From the NCBI GenBank assembly GCA_016874005.1, contig VGVQ01000017.1, forward strand, positions 1-64,000: 64,000 nucleotides of DNA, written 5' to 3'. The notes under the pieces were generated by a model. It saw only the letters and a program-made list of their open reading frames with translations, was not told where the DNA came from and did no database searches. Below are positions 24,463 through 33,175 of the stretch, piece by piece (position 1 is the first letter of the stretch; every line of letters begins with the position of its first letter). This stretch comes from Gemmatimonadota bacterium (GTDB lineage: Bacteria > Gemmatimonadota > Gemmatimonadetes > Gemmatimonadales > GWC2-71-9). The translations under genes were made by a program, and so were the position numbers.

Positions 24463-26270
24463 ACGACTGGCGGGCGCTGCTCGACCGCAAGCTCGAGGTT
24501 CTCCCCGAGGGGCCCGGGGTCTACCTCTGGAAGGACACCGAGGGGAGAGTTCTCTACGTCGGCAAAGCCAATCGGCTCAGGAGTCGGGTGCGCAGTTACC
24601 TCGCCGCGGAGCCCAGCCAGCCGCTCAAGAACCAGTTGCTGATGCGCCAGGTACGAGACCTGGAAACCATCGTCCTCGGCAACGAAGCGCAGGCGCTCCT
24701 GCTCGAGAACAACCTGATCAAGGAGCATCAACCGCGTTTCAACGTTCGACTCAAGGACGACAAGAGCTATCCCTCGATCGTCGTCACGGTCCGAGAGCCG
24801 TTTCCCCGGGTGCTGGTGACCCGCCGGCGCGACATCGCCGGGGCGCGCTACTTCGGGCCCTATACCGATGTCGCCGCGATGCGGCGGATGCTCGCCCTGG
24901 TGCGGCGGATCTTCACGGTCCGGACCTGCTCCGACGACCTCCCCGCGGTCCGACGCGAGCGCCCGTGCTTGGACTATCACATCGGGCGCTGCAAGGCGCC
25001 CTGCGTCGGCTGGCAATCCGAAGTCGACTACCGGTCGATGATCGACGAAGTCGTCCGGTTCCTGGAAGGGCAAACCGTCGACGTCCGAGGCCGGTTGCGG
25101 GACTTGATGCACGCCGCGAGCGCCCGCGAAGACTTCGAACGGGCCCGCGACCTCCGCGACGCCCTCAAGTGGCTCGACCAGCTCGATGCCCCCGCCACGG
25201 TCGAGCTGGTCGGCGGCGGCGATGCCGACGTGGTGGGCTACGCCCGTGACGGTGACGACGCGGTCTGCGTGCTGCTCCGGGTCCGCGAGGGACGCCTGAT
25301 CGCCCGCGACCACCGGATTCTCGACAACCTGAACGAGGAATCGGACCCGACGATCTTGAGTTCGTTCCTGGTCCGCTACTACCTCATCGCCGAGGGTCGG
25401 GCCCGGCGGGTCCTGCTCCCCTTCGCCCCGGCCGACTTCACCGAACTCCAGGCACTCGCCGAGGAGACCCATTGGCAACAACCCCAGCGGGGCACCGGCG
25501 CCCGCTGGCTCGCCCTGGCCGACCAGAACGCCCAGCACCTCCTCGAGAGCCTCAGGCTCGAGTCGTTCGAGACCGACGAGCGAGCCGATGATCCGGTGTA
25601 CGCGCTGGGTCGGGCCCTTGGCTTATCGGCGGTTCCTCGGATCATGATCGGGGTCGACATCTCGACCAGTCAGGGCCGCGACACGGTCGGCTCGCTCGTC
25701 TGTTTCGAGGCCGGTCGGCCCAAGAAGGCGGAGTACCGGAAGTTCCGGATCAAGTGTGTCGCCCAGCAGGACGACTATGCCGCGATTCACGAGGTGATCA
25801 CCCGATACTTCCGCCGCCGACTCGACGAACGGCTGCCGCTTCCCGATCTCTTCGTCATCGACGGCGGAAAGGGCCAACTCGGCGCCGCGCTCGCCGCCGC
25901 CAACGCGGTCGGAGTCACCGAGATTCCGTTCGTGTCGCTGGCCAAGCGCGACGAGGAGATCTACCTCCCCGAGCGGTCCGAGCCACTCCGCCTCCCTCGC
26001 CAAAGCTCCGCGCTCCGCCTGCTCCAGCGACTTCGCGACGAGACCCACCGTTTTGGCGTCGCCTACAACAGAGCCCGCCGGCGGGAGCGGACCATCACCT
26101 CCGCATTGCTCGACGTCCCGGGAGTAGGGCCGGCGAAACGCCGTGCCCTGATTGAACGATTCGGGAGCCTGGCCGGGGTGCGCTCCGCCTCCCCGGCCGA
26201 GGTCGCGACCGTTCCCGGGATCTCCCCCGCGCTCGCCGCGCGGATCATCGCCCAACTCCAGGACGAATGA
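24459..26270 (+). CDS. uvrC: UvrABC excinuclease subunit C
   Basis: Makes both incisions in nucleotide excision repair. The 603-residue protein shows the N-terminal GIY-YIG nuclease (GPGVYLWKDTEGRVLYVGKA, residues about 19-38) and a CLDYHIGRCKAPC segment. It also has a UVR motif (EDFERARDLRDALKWL, about 222-237), an RNase H-like nuclease (GVDISTSQG and VIDGGKGQLGAA), and tandem helix-hairpin-helix motifs at the end (VPGVGPAKRRALIERFGS). It overlaps murJ by ATGA. Confidence 0.97.
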   Translation: MNDWRALLDRKLEVLPEGPGVYLWKDTEGRVLYVGKANRLRSRVRSYLAAEPSQPLKNQLLMRQVRDLETIVLGNEAQALLLENNLIKEHQPRFNVRLKDDKSYPSIVVTVREPFPRVLVTRRRDIAGARYFGPYTDVAAMRRMLALVRRIFTVRTCSDDLPAVRRERPCLDYHIGRCKAPCVGWQSEVDYRSMIDEVVRFLEGQTVDVRGRLRDLMHAASAREDFERARDLRDALKWLDQLDAPATVELVGGGDADVVGYARDGDDAVCVLLRVREGRLIARDHRILDNLNEESDPTILSSFLVRYYLIAEGRARRVLLPFAPADFTELQALAEETHWQQPQRGTGARWLALADQNAQHLLESLRLESFETDERADDPVYALGRALGLSAVPRIMIGVDISTSQGRDTVGSLVCFEAGRPKKAEYRKFRIKCVAQQDDYAAIHEVITRYFRRRLDERLPLPDLFVIDGGKGQLGAALAAANAVGVTEIPFVSLAKRDEEIYLPERSEPLRLPRQSSALRLLQRLRDETHRFGVAYNRARRRERTITSALLDVPGVGPAKRRALIERFGSLAGVRSASPAEVATVPGISPALAARIIAQLQDE

Positions 26271-27422
26271 GTGACCGCCACTTTCGACTGGTACCTCGAG
26301 TGTTCTCGGTGCGCCGCGACCCGGCAAGCCGACGGCCTGCCGACCGTGTGCCCAGCCTGCGCCAAGCCGTGGTTGGTGCGCTATCGGGGACGCACCCCAA
26401 CCACCGCCGAACGGGATCGGCCGCCAGGAAGCGGGTTGTGGCGCTGGCCCTCGTTCCTGCCGATCATGCCGGGCGAAGATCCGGTGACGCTCGGCGAAGG
26501 GAGCACGCCGCTGCTCGTGACCCCGCGGTTGGGCGAGACGTTAGGCCTGCCCCGCCTTCTGGTCAAAGACGAAGGCACCAACCCGACCGGCTCGTTCAAG
26601 GCCCGCGGGCTCTGTGCCGCCATCCACCGGGCCCGGCTGGGCGGCGCGACGGCCTTCACCTTGCCCACCGCGGGGAACGCCGGGGTGGCCGCGGCGGCCT
26701 ATGGGGCGCGGGCAGGCATTCCCGTTCGGGTCTACGCCCCGCGAACGACTCCCAAGCCGATCCTCACCCAAATCGCGGCGTTCGGCGCCGACCTCCAGCT
26801 GCTCGACGGCCACATTGGTGACTGCGGCAAGGCCTCCCGATCGTACGCCTCCGAATCGGGAGCGATGGACTTGTCGACCCTGCGGGAGCCGTACCGCATC
26901 GAAGGCAAGAAGACGATGGGGCTCGAACTGGCCGAACAGCTGGGGTGGAGGCTCCCGACCGTCATTCTCTATCCCACTGGGGGCGGCACCGGCTTGATCG
27001 GGATGTGGAAGGTATTCGGCGAGCTTGCCGCGGCCGGGTGGATTACCGGGCCATTGCCGCAAATGGTATCGGTCCAGTCCACCGGCTGCGCCCCGGTCGT
27101 CGAGGCGCTGGCTCGAGGAGCCGACGAGTGCACCCCGTGGCCCGATCCCTGGACCGTGGCCAGCGGCCTCAGGGTCCCGGGACCCTTGGGCGATTCGCTG
27201 ATGCTGCGCGCCATCCGCGAAAGCGGTGGGACGGCCATCGCGATCGACGATCCGGATCTGACCGCCGCGGCCAGTCTGGGAACCAGCACGGAAGGGATCG
27301 ACTTCTCGCCCGAGGGCGGCGCCGCCCTGGCGGCTGCCCGACGCCTCGCGGCCGCCGGTCGAATTGGACCCAACGATGAGGTGGTGGTGTTCAACACCGG
27401 TGCCGGCTGGCTCTACCGCTGA
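26271..27422 (+). CDS. thrC: Threonine synthase (PLP-dependent)
   Basis: Converts O-phosphohomoserine to threonine. The 383-residue protein is a fold type II PLP enzyme with the Schiff-base lysine at about residue 109 in NPTGSFKARG. A glycine-rich phosphate-binding loop PTGGGTGLIG lies near residue 238. An N-terminal four-cysteine knuckle (C11, C14, C27, C30) matches the rubredoxin-like start of many long threonine synthases. GTG 26271 follows the uvrC stop with no gap. The rest of the threonine pathway is not in the window. A related PLP lyase cannot be fully excluded. Confidence 0.88.
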   Translation: MTATFDWYLECSRCAATRQADGLPTVCPACAKPWLVRYRGRTPTTAERDRPPGSGLWRWPSFLPIMPGEDPVTLGEGSTPLLVTPRLGETLGLPRLLVKDEGTNPTGSFKARGLCAAIHRARLGGATAFTLPTAGNAGVAAAAYGARAGIPVRVYAPRTTPKPILTQIAAFGADLQLLDGHIGDCGKASRSYASESGAMDLSTLREPYRIEGKKTMGLELAEQLGWRLPTVILYPTGGGTGLIGMWKVFGELAAAGWITGPLPQMVSVQSTGCAPVVEALARGADECTPWPDPWTVASGLRVPGPLGDSLMLRAIRESGGTAIAIDDPDLTAAASLGTSTEGIDFSPEGGAALAAARRLAAAGRIGPNDEVVVFNTGAGWLYR

Positions 27423-27426
27423 ACAG

Positions 27427-27455
27427 TTGCCCCTGACCGGACCGGGGGCGATATT
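27427..27455 (+). promoter_or_regulatory. Possible promoter of larC
   Basis: TTGCCC at 27427-27432 and GATATT at 27450-27455 are 17 bases apart, each matching four of six consensus bases. The predicted transcript start would be about two or three bases before the larC ATG at 27465, giving an almost leaderless mRNA. The call is based on pattern only. Confidence 0.35.
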
Positions 27456-27464
27456 TCTAAGTCT

Positions 27465-28874
27465 ATGTCCGGTCGACGGTTCGCCATTATCGATCCAGCT
27501 TGCGGAATCGCGGGCGACATGGTCCTTGGCGCCCTGGTCGAGTTGATCGGCTCGGCGGATTGGTTGGTCGAGCTGCCGCGGCGGCTCAAGCTTCCCGGGG
27601 TGTCCGTCGAGGTGGCCGCCGTGATGCGAAGCGCGATCAAGGCCACCAAGGTCACCGTTCGCCTCGGACGTGCAACCGAGGAACCGGGCGACGTCTCCGA
27701 TACCGACTTTCTCGGGATTCGGGAGCATCGGCACGACCACGACTCCGGTCATGGACACCACCATCACCACGCCTCCCCGGGCGGCTCCCCCGACCACCGG
27801 CACGCGCATCTTGGCGGTACCCACCACCACGACGACCCGGGGCATGCCCATCGGCACGTCTCGGAGCTGCTGGCATTGATCGCCGACGCGGACCTGCCGC
27901 CCCAAGTGAAAGCAACGGCATCGGCCGCCTTTAGACGGCTCGCGGCGGCGGAGGGGAAGATCCACGGCGTCGCACCGGAACGGGTCGCGCTGCACGAGGT
28001 GGGAGCCTATGACGCGGTCATTGATATCGTTGGCTCGGCCCTCGGGTTCGAATTGCTCGGCGTTGCCTCGGTCGTCACCCGGCCGCTGGCACTCGGGAGC
28101 GGGTGGGTGAGAGCGGCGCACGGCGTGCTGCCGGTGCCAACGCCTGCTACTTCGCTCCTGATCGAGGGGCTCAGCATCGGTCCGGACGGCCCCGTCGAAG
28201 GCGAGGCGACGACCCCAACGGGCGCCGCCCTGCTCCAGGCGCTCACCGGCGGTCACGGCCCCGTCGGCCGGTGGCGCGCGGTCGGCTGTGGGTACGGAGC
28301 CGGGGGCAGGGATCCGGGCCATTATCCCAACGTTCTGAAGATCTTGCTCGCTGAGCCCCTCAGTACCCCCTCGGCCCAAGAACTCGTGATGGTGTCGACC
28401 GACATCGACGACCTCAGTCCGGAGTATCTCACGGCCCTGCGGGATGAGTTGGTCACGGCCGGCGCGGTGGACGTCGTGAGCTGGTCCACCCAGATGAAGA
28501 AGGGCCGGATCGGTTTCCGGGTCGAGGCGCTGACCCAACCGGAACAGCTGGCCGCCGTAGCCGAAGCCTTCTTCCGCCATAGCACCACGGCCGGTCTTCG
28601 AACGACGACGGTCAGCCGCCAGGCGCTCCCTCGCGAGCACTGGTCGGTACCGGGGCCGGGAGGTGTCCCGGTCCGCGTCAAGACTCTTCACGGACCGGCT
28701 GGACCCCGCGTCAAACCGGAGTACGACGATGTGATCGCCGCCGCCAAACGGGCCGGGCAACCCGCCCACGAGTTGGCACGTAGATTAGAGCAGGAAGCGC
28801 TCGGACACGCCCGTCAGGGGACGGGGTCGGCCGGGCGCCACGACAACGACCCCCCGAAGGAGCCTAACGAATGA
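27465..28874 (+). CDS. larC: Nickel-pincer cofactor biosynthesis protein LarC
   Basis: LarC inserts nickel into the pyridinium dithiocarboxylate cofactor used by LarA-type racemases and epimerases. The 469-residue protein (former DUF111) begins FAIIDPACGIAGDMVLGAL. It has a His/Asp-rich linker at about residues 86-132 with more than 20 histidines, then a long C-terminal domain with STDIDDLSPEYL and MKKGRIG. In Lactobacillus, larC is two frames joined by a programmed frameshift; here it is one continuous frame. larA, larB and larE are not nearby. The stop overlaps the next ATG by four bases. Confidence 0.92.
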   Translation: MSGRRFAIIDPACGIAGDMVLGALVELIGSADWLVELPRRLKLPGVSVEVAAVMRSAIKATKVTVRLGRATEEPGDVSDTDFLGIREHRHDHDSGHGHHHHHASPGGSPDHRHAHLGGTHHHDDPGHAHRHVSELLALIADADLPPQVKATASAAFRRLAAAEGKIHGVAPERVALHEVGAYDAVIDIVGSALGFELLGVASVVTRPLALGSGWVRAAHGVLPVPTPATSLLIEGLSIGPDGPVEGEATTPTGAALLQALTGGHGPVGRWRAVGCGYGAGGRDPGHYPNVLKILLAEPLSTPSAQELVMVSTDIDDLSPEYLTALRDELVTAGAVDVVSWSTQMKKGRIGFRVEALTQPEQLAAVAEAFFRHSTTAGLRTTTVSRQALPREHWSVPGPGGVPVRVKTLHGPAGPRVKPEYDDVIAAAKRAGQPAHELARRLEQEALGHARQGTGSAGRHDNDPPKEPNE

Positions 28875-30292
28875 AGCCCATCTGGTCCGGTGCTCTGGCC
28901 TGCGCCGTTGCGAGTACGGCGTTCGCCCAAGGACCGATTCTCCAGCCCAAGCTCGCCGAGGTACAGCCGGCGAAGTTCAGCGTCCCGCTTTGCCCTCTCA
29001 AGCCCGAGGGGAAGACCTCCAAGGGCGTCGAGGCCCTTCGGAAGTCGTACGACCCGAAGGCGGACAAGGCCGCCCAGCTCAAGCTCGCCCACGAACTCAT
29101 CACCCAGGCGCTCGCCGAGGGGCAAGGAAGCAGCGCCGCGGCTTGGTATTACCTCGCCCGAGTCTATTTGATGCAGGGCGATGTGGGCGGAGTGGACTCC
29201 GCGTTCGCCAGGGCGGTCAAGTTGCAGCCGCAGTGCGAGCTCGACATCGACCAGCAGCGGCAGAACAACTGGGCCCAGCTCGCGACCGCCGCCTTCGAAC
29301 TCCAGAAGAACAACGAGACCGAACAGGCCATCGTGCTGTTCCGAGACGCCAGCCGGCTCTTCAACGAACGCCCCGAGGTGGTCGCCAACCTGGGCGTCTT
29401 GTTCGCCAACAGCCAGCAGGACGACAGCGCCGCGGCCTACTTCGCCAAGGCCCTGGCGATCGCCGAGAAGGGCGCCGAAGCCGACACCTCGATGATCGAG
29501 AGCCGCAACAGCAGCGCCCTCAACCTGGCGATCATGCTCCAGCGCACCAACAAGGCCAAGGAGGCCGTCCCCGTCCTCCAGAAGTACCTGAGCTGGGATC
29601 CTGCCAACATGGATGCCCGGAAGTCGCTCTCGCAGGCCTTTCGCGACGCCGGCATGGCCGACAGCGCCTCGGCGCTCGACAACGCGATGATCGCGGAAAT
29701 GTCGAAGCAGAACCTCGACTCCCTCGACATGCAGGACCTGATGGCGATCGGGGTCTCCGCGTTCAACGCCCAGAAGTACCAGGAAGCGGCAACCGCGTTC
29801 GGGAAAGCGTCGGTCCGGAACCCGTACAGCCGCGACGCGGTGTACAACCTGGCGAACGCCTACCTCGCCTTGAAGGAAAACGACAAACTGGTCGAAACCG
29901 CGAGTCGGCTGGCGGAAATCGAACCGATGAACGAGGACGTCTACCGGCTGATCGGGCAGGGGCAGAAGGCGCTCAAGAAGGACGTCGAAGTGCTCAAGGC
30001 CGCCGAGAAGCTCGTGGGGCTTCCGCTCCATATCGAAATGGCGGCGTTTGCGATTGGCCGGTCGGCGGCCAAGCTCGAGGGGGTCGCCCGCGGTCGGGCC
30101 CCGACCGACGCCCAGGGCAAGGCCATCAAGGTGACCGCGGTGACCTTGGTCGTCGAGTTCGTGACGACGGCCGGCACCGTGGTGGATACCAAGGAGGTCG
30201 CGGTGCCCCAGCTGGCCACCGGCGCCGAGCACAAGATCTCGATCGACGCCAAGGGCCAGAACATCGCCGGCTGGCGGTACCGGGCGAGGTAG
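28871..30292 (+). CDS. Exported tetratricopeptide-repeat protein
   Basis: The 473-residue precursor has a signal peptide (MKPIWSGALACAVASTAFAQ, cleavage near residue 19-20). TPR-type helical pairs run from about residue 60 to 380, for example AWYYLARVYLMQGDVGG, VVANLGVLFANSQQDDSA and AVYNLANAYLALKENDK. The C-terminal 90 residues look beta-rich and resemble no domain I can name. AAGGAG lies eight bases before the ATG. No lipobox is visible, so it is probably periplasmic. The function is unknown; a cell-envelope assembly role is only a guess. Confidence 0.8.
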   Translation: MKPIWSGALACAVASTAFAQGPILQPKLAEVQPAKFSVPLCPLKPEGKTSKGVEALRKSYDPKADKAAQLKLAHELITQALAEGQGSSAAAWYYLARVYLMQGDVGGVDSAFARAVKLQPQCELDIDQQRQNNWAQLATAAFELQKNNETEQAIVLFRDASRLFNERPEVVANLGVLFANSQQDDSAAAYFAKALAIAEKGAEADTSMIESRNSSALNLAIMLQRTNKAKEAVPVLQKYLSWDPANMDARKSLSQAFRDAGMADSASALDNAMIAEMSKQNLDSLDMQDLMAIGVSAFNAQKYQEAATAFGKASVRNPYSRDAVYNLANAYLALKENDKLVETASRLAEIEPMNEDVYRLIGQGQKALKKDVEVLKAAEKLVGLPLHIEMAAFAIGRSAAKLEGVARGRAPTDAQGKAIKVTAVTLVVEFVTTAGTVVDTKEVAVPQLATGAEHKISIDAKGQNIAGWRYRAR

Positions 30293-30298
30293 ATGGGA

Positions 30299-30350
30299 CT
30301 GGCCGGAGTGATTTGACGGGCGAGGAATCCCCGCCCATTATTCCGGCCAG
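30299..30350. repeat. Nested inverted repeat enclosing the tRNA-Gly promoter
   Basis: Outer arms CTGGCCGGA (30299-30307) and TCCGGCCAG (30342-30350) are a perfect 9-bp inverted repeat. Inner arms GGGCG (30318-30322) and CGCCC (30332-30336) nest inside. The putative promoter at 30313-30341 lies wholly between the outer arms. As RNA this could end transcripts from the TPR gene; as DNA it is centred on the promoter. Confidence 0.6.
30313..30341 (+). promoter_or_regulatory. Probable promoter of tRNA-Gly(CCC)
   Basis: TTGACG (30313-30318) and CATTAT (30336-30341) are separated by exactly 17 bases, each one mismatch or close to sigma-70 consensus. The tRNA begins 12 bases after the -10 element, which leaves a short 5' leader for RNase P to remove. 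Confidence 0.6.
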
Positions 30351-30352
30351 AT

Positions 30353-30425
30353 GCGGGCGTAGCTCAGTTGGCAGAGCGCGAGCTTCCCAAGCTTGAGGTC
30401 GCGGGTTCGACCCCCGTCGCCCGCT
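30353..30425 (+). tRNA. tRNA-Gly (anticodon CCC)
   Basis: A 73-base cloverleaf. The acceptor arms are GCGGGCG (30353-30359) and CGCCCGC (30418-30424), with discriminator T30425. The D arm is GCTC/GAGC and the anticodon stem is CGAGC/GCTTG with loop TTCCCAA. The anticodon CCC at 30386-30388 reads GGG. The T arm has loop TTCGACC. All stems pair, with one G-T in the anticodon stem and one in the T stem. CCA is not encoded. Confidence 0.95.
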
Positions 30426-30442
30426 CTGAAGCGAGAAAACCT

Positions 30443-30480
30443 CGAACGGCCATCCCACCACGGGATGGCCGTTTCGTTTT
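30443..30480 (+). terminator. Rho-independent terminator after tRNA-Gly
   Basis: A 14-bp perfect stem (30443-30456 with 30462-30475, core AACGGCCATCCC) has a 5-base loop and is followed by TTTTC. It ends the tRNA transcript 18 bases after the tRNA. The 114 bases from here to the next start are relatively AT-rich, and I see no convincing promoter there. Confidence 0.85.
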
Positions 30481-30594
30481 CAAGTCCAGCCTCGAAAATA
30501 GATGAGCGGTATGGTGGTAAGTCTTGATAAAACAAGCAACTAGGGGCATCTTTGCCGGGGTGAGACCGCCCGCTCCGACCACCCCACCACGACG

Positions 30595-31860
30595 ATGATC
30601 CGGGTCGCCTCCGTCCTCCCTGGCTCAATCGCGGCCGAAATCGGTCTCTGCCCCGGTTCCGAGTTGATCAGCGTGAACGACCGGGATCTCGAGGATTTCC
30701 TCGACTGGGAATTCCATACCGCCGACGAGCAATTCACCCTGGTGGCGAGGCAGCCAACTGGGGAAGAACTCGAGGTCGAGGTCGAACGTGATCTCGACGA
30801 TCCCATTGGCTTGACGCTGGAGCCCCCGAGGATTCGCCGCTGCGCCAATCGCTGCGACTTCTGCTTCGTCGATGGTAACCCGGACGGGCTCCGGGACGTC
30901 CTCTACATCCGCGACGACGACTACCGGCTGTCGTTTCGCTATGGCAACTTCGCCACCCTCACCAACCTCAAACCCTGGGACGTCGACCGAATCATCGAGT
31001 ACCGGCTTTCGCCGCTGTACGTCTCGGTTCATGCGACCGACCCGGTTACCCGACGCTACCTGCTCCGCAACCCGACGGCGCCCGACATTCTCGACCAACT
31101 GCGACACCTGGCCTCGCACGGGATCCGATTCCACACCCAGATCGTCATGTCACCGGGGGTCAACGACGGAGCCATCCTCGACCAGTCCCTGGCTGATCTC
31201 CACCGGCTAGGCTCGAGCGTCCTGAGCGTCTCGGTGGTTCCCGTCGGCCTCACCGAGTTCAGCAAGCACCACCTTTGCCGCGAGCCGACGGCCGACGAAT
31301 GCGGCCGGGCCATCGATACGGTGGAGCGCTGGGGCGAGACGGCCCAAGCCGAACGGGGAGAAACCTGGGTATTCGGAGCGGATGAGTTGTATCTGCGGGC
31401 CGGACGCGCCCTGCCGCCAGCGGACCGCTACGGCAGCTTCGATCAAGTCGAGAACGGGGTGGGAGCCGTTCGCTGGCTCCAGACGATCATCGCGGAAGCG
31501 AGTGACCGATTCGGGTCCTGGCGCGGGAAGCACATCGCGATCGTCACCGGAACCTCGATGTCGCCTTTGATGCCGCAGGTGCTCCAGCCGCTCGAAACGG
31601 CCAGCGGAGCGCGCTTCCGCCTCATCCCGGTGGTGAATCAGGTCTTCGGGCCGCGGGTCACCACGGCGGGACTCTTGGGCGGCCGTGAGATTCTGGCGGC
31701 GCTCGAGGCGGAACGCGGATTCGACTTGGCCCTGATCCCGGGCGAGGCCGTCAACGACGACCTGCTGTTCATCGATGGCACCGCTTGGGCCGATGTCACC
31801 CGCCGGCTGCCGATGCCCGCTCGGCTGTCGAAGACCTTCGCGGACGCGATCGATGAGTAG
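30595..31860 (+). CDS. DUF512 protein: PDZ-like plus radical SAM-like iron-sulfur protein
   Basis: The 421-residue protein has an N-terminal PDZ-like region (residues 1-60, VLPGSIAAEIGLCPGSELISV). A CxxxCxxC motif follows at C83, C87 and C90 (RCANRCDFCFVDG), as in radical SAM enzymes, and the C-terminal DUF512 domain ends the protein. Members occur widely next to der and plsY, as here, but I know no proven reaction. It overlaps der by eight bases. No ribosome-binding site precedes ATG 30595. Confidence 0.85.
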   Translation: MIRVASVLPGSIAAEIGLCPGSELISVNDRDLEDFLDWEFHTADEQFTLVARQPTGEELEVEVERDLDDPIGLTLEPPRIRRCANRCDFCFVDGNPDGLRDVLYIRDDDYRLSFRYGNFATLTNLKPWDVDRIIEYRLSPLYVSVHATDPVTRRYLLRNPTAPDILDQLRHLASHGIRFHTQIVMSPGVNDGAILDQSLADLHRLGSSVLSVSVVPVGLTEFSKHHLCREPTADECGRAIDTVERWGETAQAERGETWVFGADELYLRAGRALPPADRYGSFDQVENGVGAVRWLQTIIAEASDRFGSWRGKHIAIVTGTSMSPLMPQVLQPLETASGARFRLIPVVNQVFGPRVTTAGLLGGREILAALEAERGFDLALIPGEAVNDDLLFIDGTAWADVTRRLPMPARLSKTFADAIDE

Positions 31861-33175
31861 GCCTACCGTGGCGATCGTGGGGCGCCCGAACGTCGGGAAA
31901 TCGACCCTGTTCAACCGGTTGGTCGGAGGCCGCCAGGCGATCGTCGCCGACGGCGCCGGCACCACCCGAGACCGCCACTTCGGAGATGCCGATTGGAACG
32001 GCCGGTCGTTCTGGGTGGTCGACACAGGGGGGCTGGTGCCGGACTCCCACGATTCGATGGATCGCCTGATCCGGCGCCAGGCGGAGGTCGCGGTCGAAGA
32101 GGCGGACCTGATTCTGTTCGTGGTGGACGCCAAGGATGGCCTCCACCCGCTCGACGAGGCCATCGCGCCATACCTGCGCCGAACCAAGCGGCCGGTGCTG
32201 CTGGTGGCCAACAAGGTCGACACCCTGCCTGCCTTCCCGACTCAGCACGAGTTCTACGGATTGGGCCTCGGCGAACCGGTCCCCGTTTCGGCTTCGGTCG
32301 GCAAGGGGAGCGGCGACCTGCTCGACGAAGTCGTCGCGAAGCTGCCCCAATCCGATGGCTCTGAGACCGCGGTCGAGATCAAGGTGGCCATCGTCGGCCG
32401 GCCGAACGTCGGCAAGTCGTCGCTGGCCAACCGGCTGCTCGGTCAGGAACGCCACGTGGTCTCCCCCGAGGCCGGCACTACCCGGGATGCGGTCGATTCG
32501 GTCCTGAACTACCATGGCCAGGCGATTCGCTTCGTCGACACCGCTGGTCTGCGCCGCAAGGCCCGGGTCGACGATGACGTCGAGTTCTATTCCACGGTCC
32601 GGACTCGCCGGGCGCTGGAAGAGGCCGACGTGGCCGTCCTTGTCGTCGACGCGACGGATGGGGTTCATGCCCAGGACCTGCGGATCGCGACCGAGGTGTG
32701 GGACCGCGGGGCCGGCTTGGTGCTCGCGGTCAACAAATGGGACTTGGTCGAAGCCAAGGACCCGAACACCGCCAAACGAGGGTTCGACATCGTCACCGAG
32801 AAGGCTCCGTTCCTGGCCGACGTGCCCTTCGTCTATCTCTCGGCCCTGACCGGTCAACGCGCCAGGAAGATCCTCGACACTGTGCTCGAGGTGGCCCGCG
32901 ACCGGCATCGCCGGATCCCGACGGCCGAGGTGAACAGGGTGCTCGAGGCCTTGGTGGCGCGGAGCCAGCCGCCTCAACGGGAGGGGGAGGAGGTCAAGCT
33001 CCTTTATGCCTCACAGGTCGCCGTGGCGCCTCCGACCTTCGCGATCGTCAGCAACCGCCCCGACGACGTCGTCGAGCATTACCAGCGCTACCTTCTTCGC
33101 GGCTTTCGGGCCGCCTGGGGGTTCCAGGGTGTCCCGGTCCGGCTGCGGCTCCGGGCCCGGAAGGGTCGCGAATGA
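31853..33175 (+). CDS. der: Ribosome biogenesis GTPase Der (EngA)
   Basis: Tandem-GTPase assembly factor of the 50S subunit. In 440 residues it has two G domains, with P-loops GRPNVGKST near residue 10 and GRPNVGKSS near residue 182. Each has its DTxG (VDTGGL, VDTAGL) and NKxD (NKVD, NKWD) motifs. A C-terminal KH-like domain ends the protein. ATG 31853 begins MSRPTVAIVG, inside the end of the DUF512 gene. It overlaps plsY by ATGA. Confidence 0.97.
   Translation: MSRPTVAIVGRPNVGKSTLFNRLVGGRQAIVADGAGTTRDRHFGDADWNGRSFWVVDTGGLVPDSHDSMDRLIRRQAEVAVEEADLILFVVDAKDGLHPLDEAIAPYLRRTKRPVLLVANKVDTLPAFPTQHEFYGLGLGEPVPVSASVGKGSGDLLDEVVAKLPQSDGSETAVEIKVAIVGRPNVGKSSLANRLLGQERHVVSPEAGTTRDAVDSVLNYHGQAIRFVDTAGLRRKARVDDDVEFYSTVRTRRALEEADVAVLVVDATDGVHAQDLRIATEVWDRGAGLVLAVNKWDLVEAKDPNTAKRGFDIVTEKAPFLADVPFVYLSALTGQRARKILDTVLEVARDRHRRIPTAEVNRVLEALVARSQPPQREGEEVKLLYASQVAVAPPTFAIVSNRPDDVVEHYQRYLLRGFRAAWGFQGVPVRLRLRARKGRE

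Noticed and set aside
27722-27862. His-rich tract as a tandem DNA repeat or CRISPR-like array
   Set aside because: Codons are irregular with no fixed repeat unit; it is the metal-rich linker of LarC.
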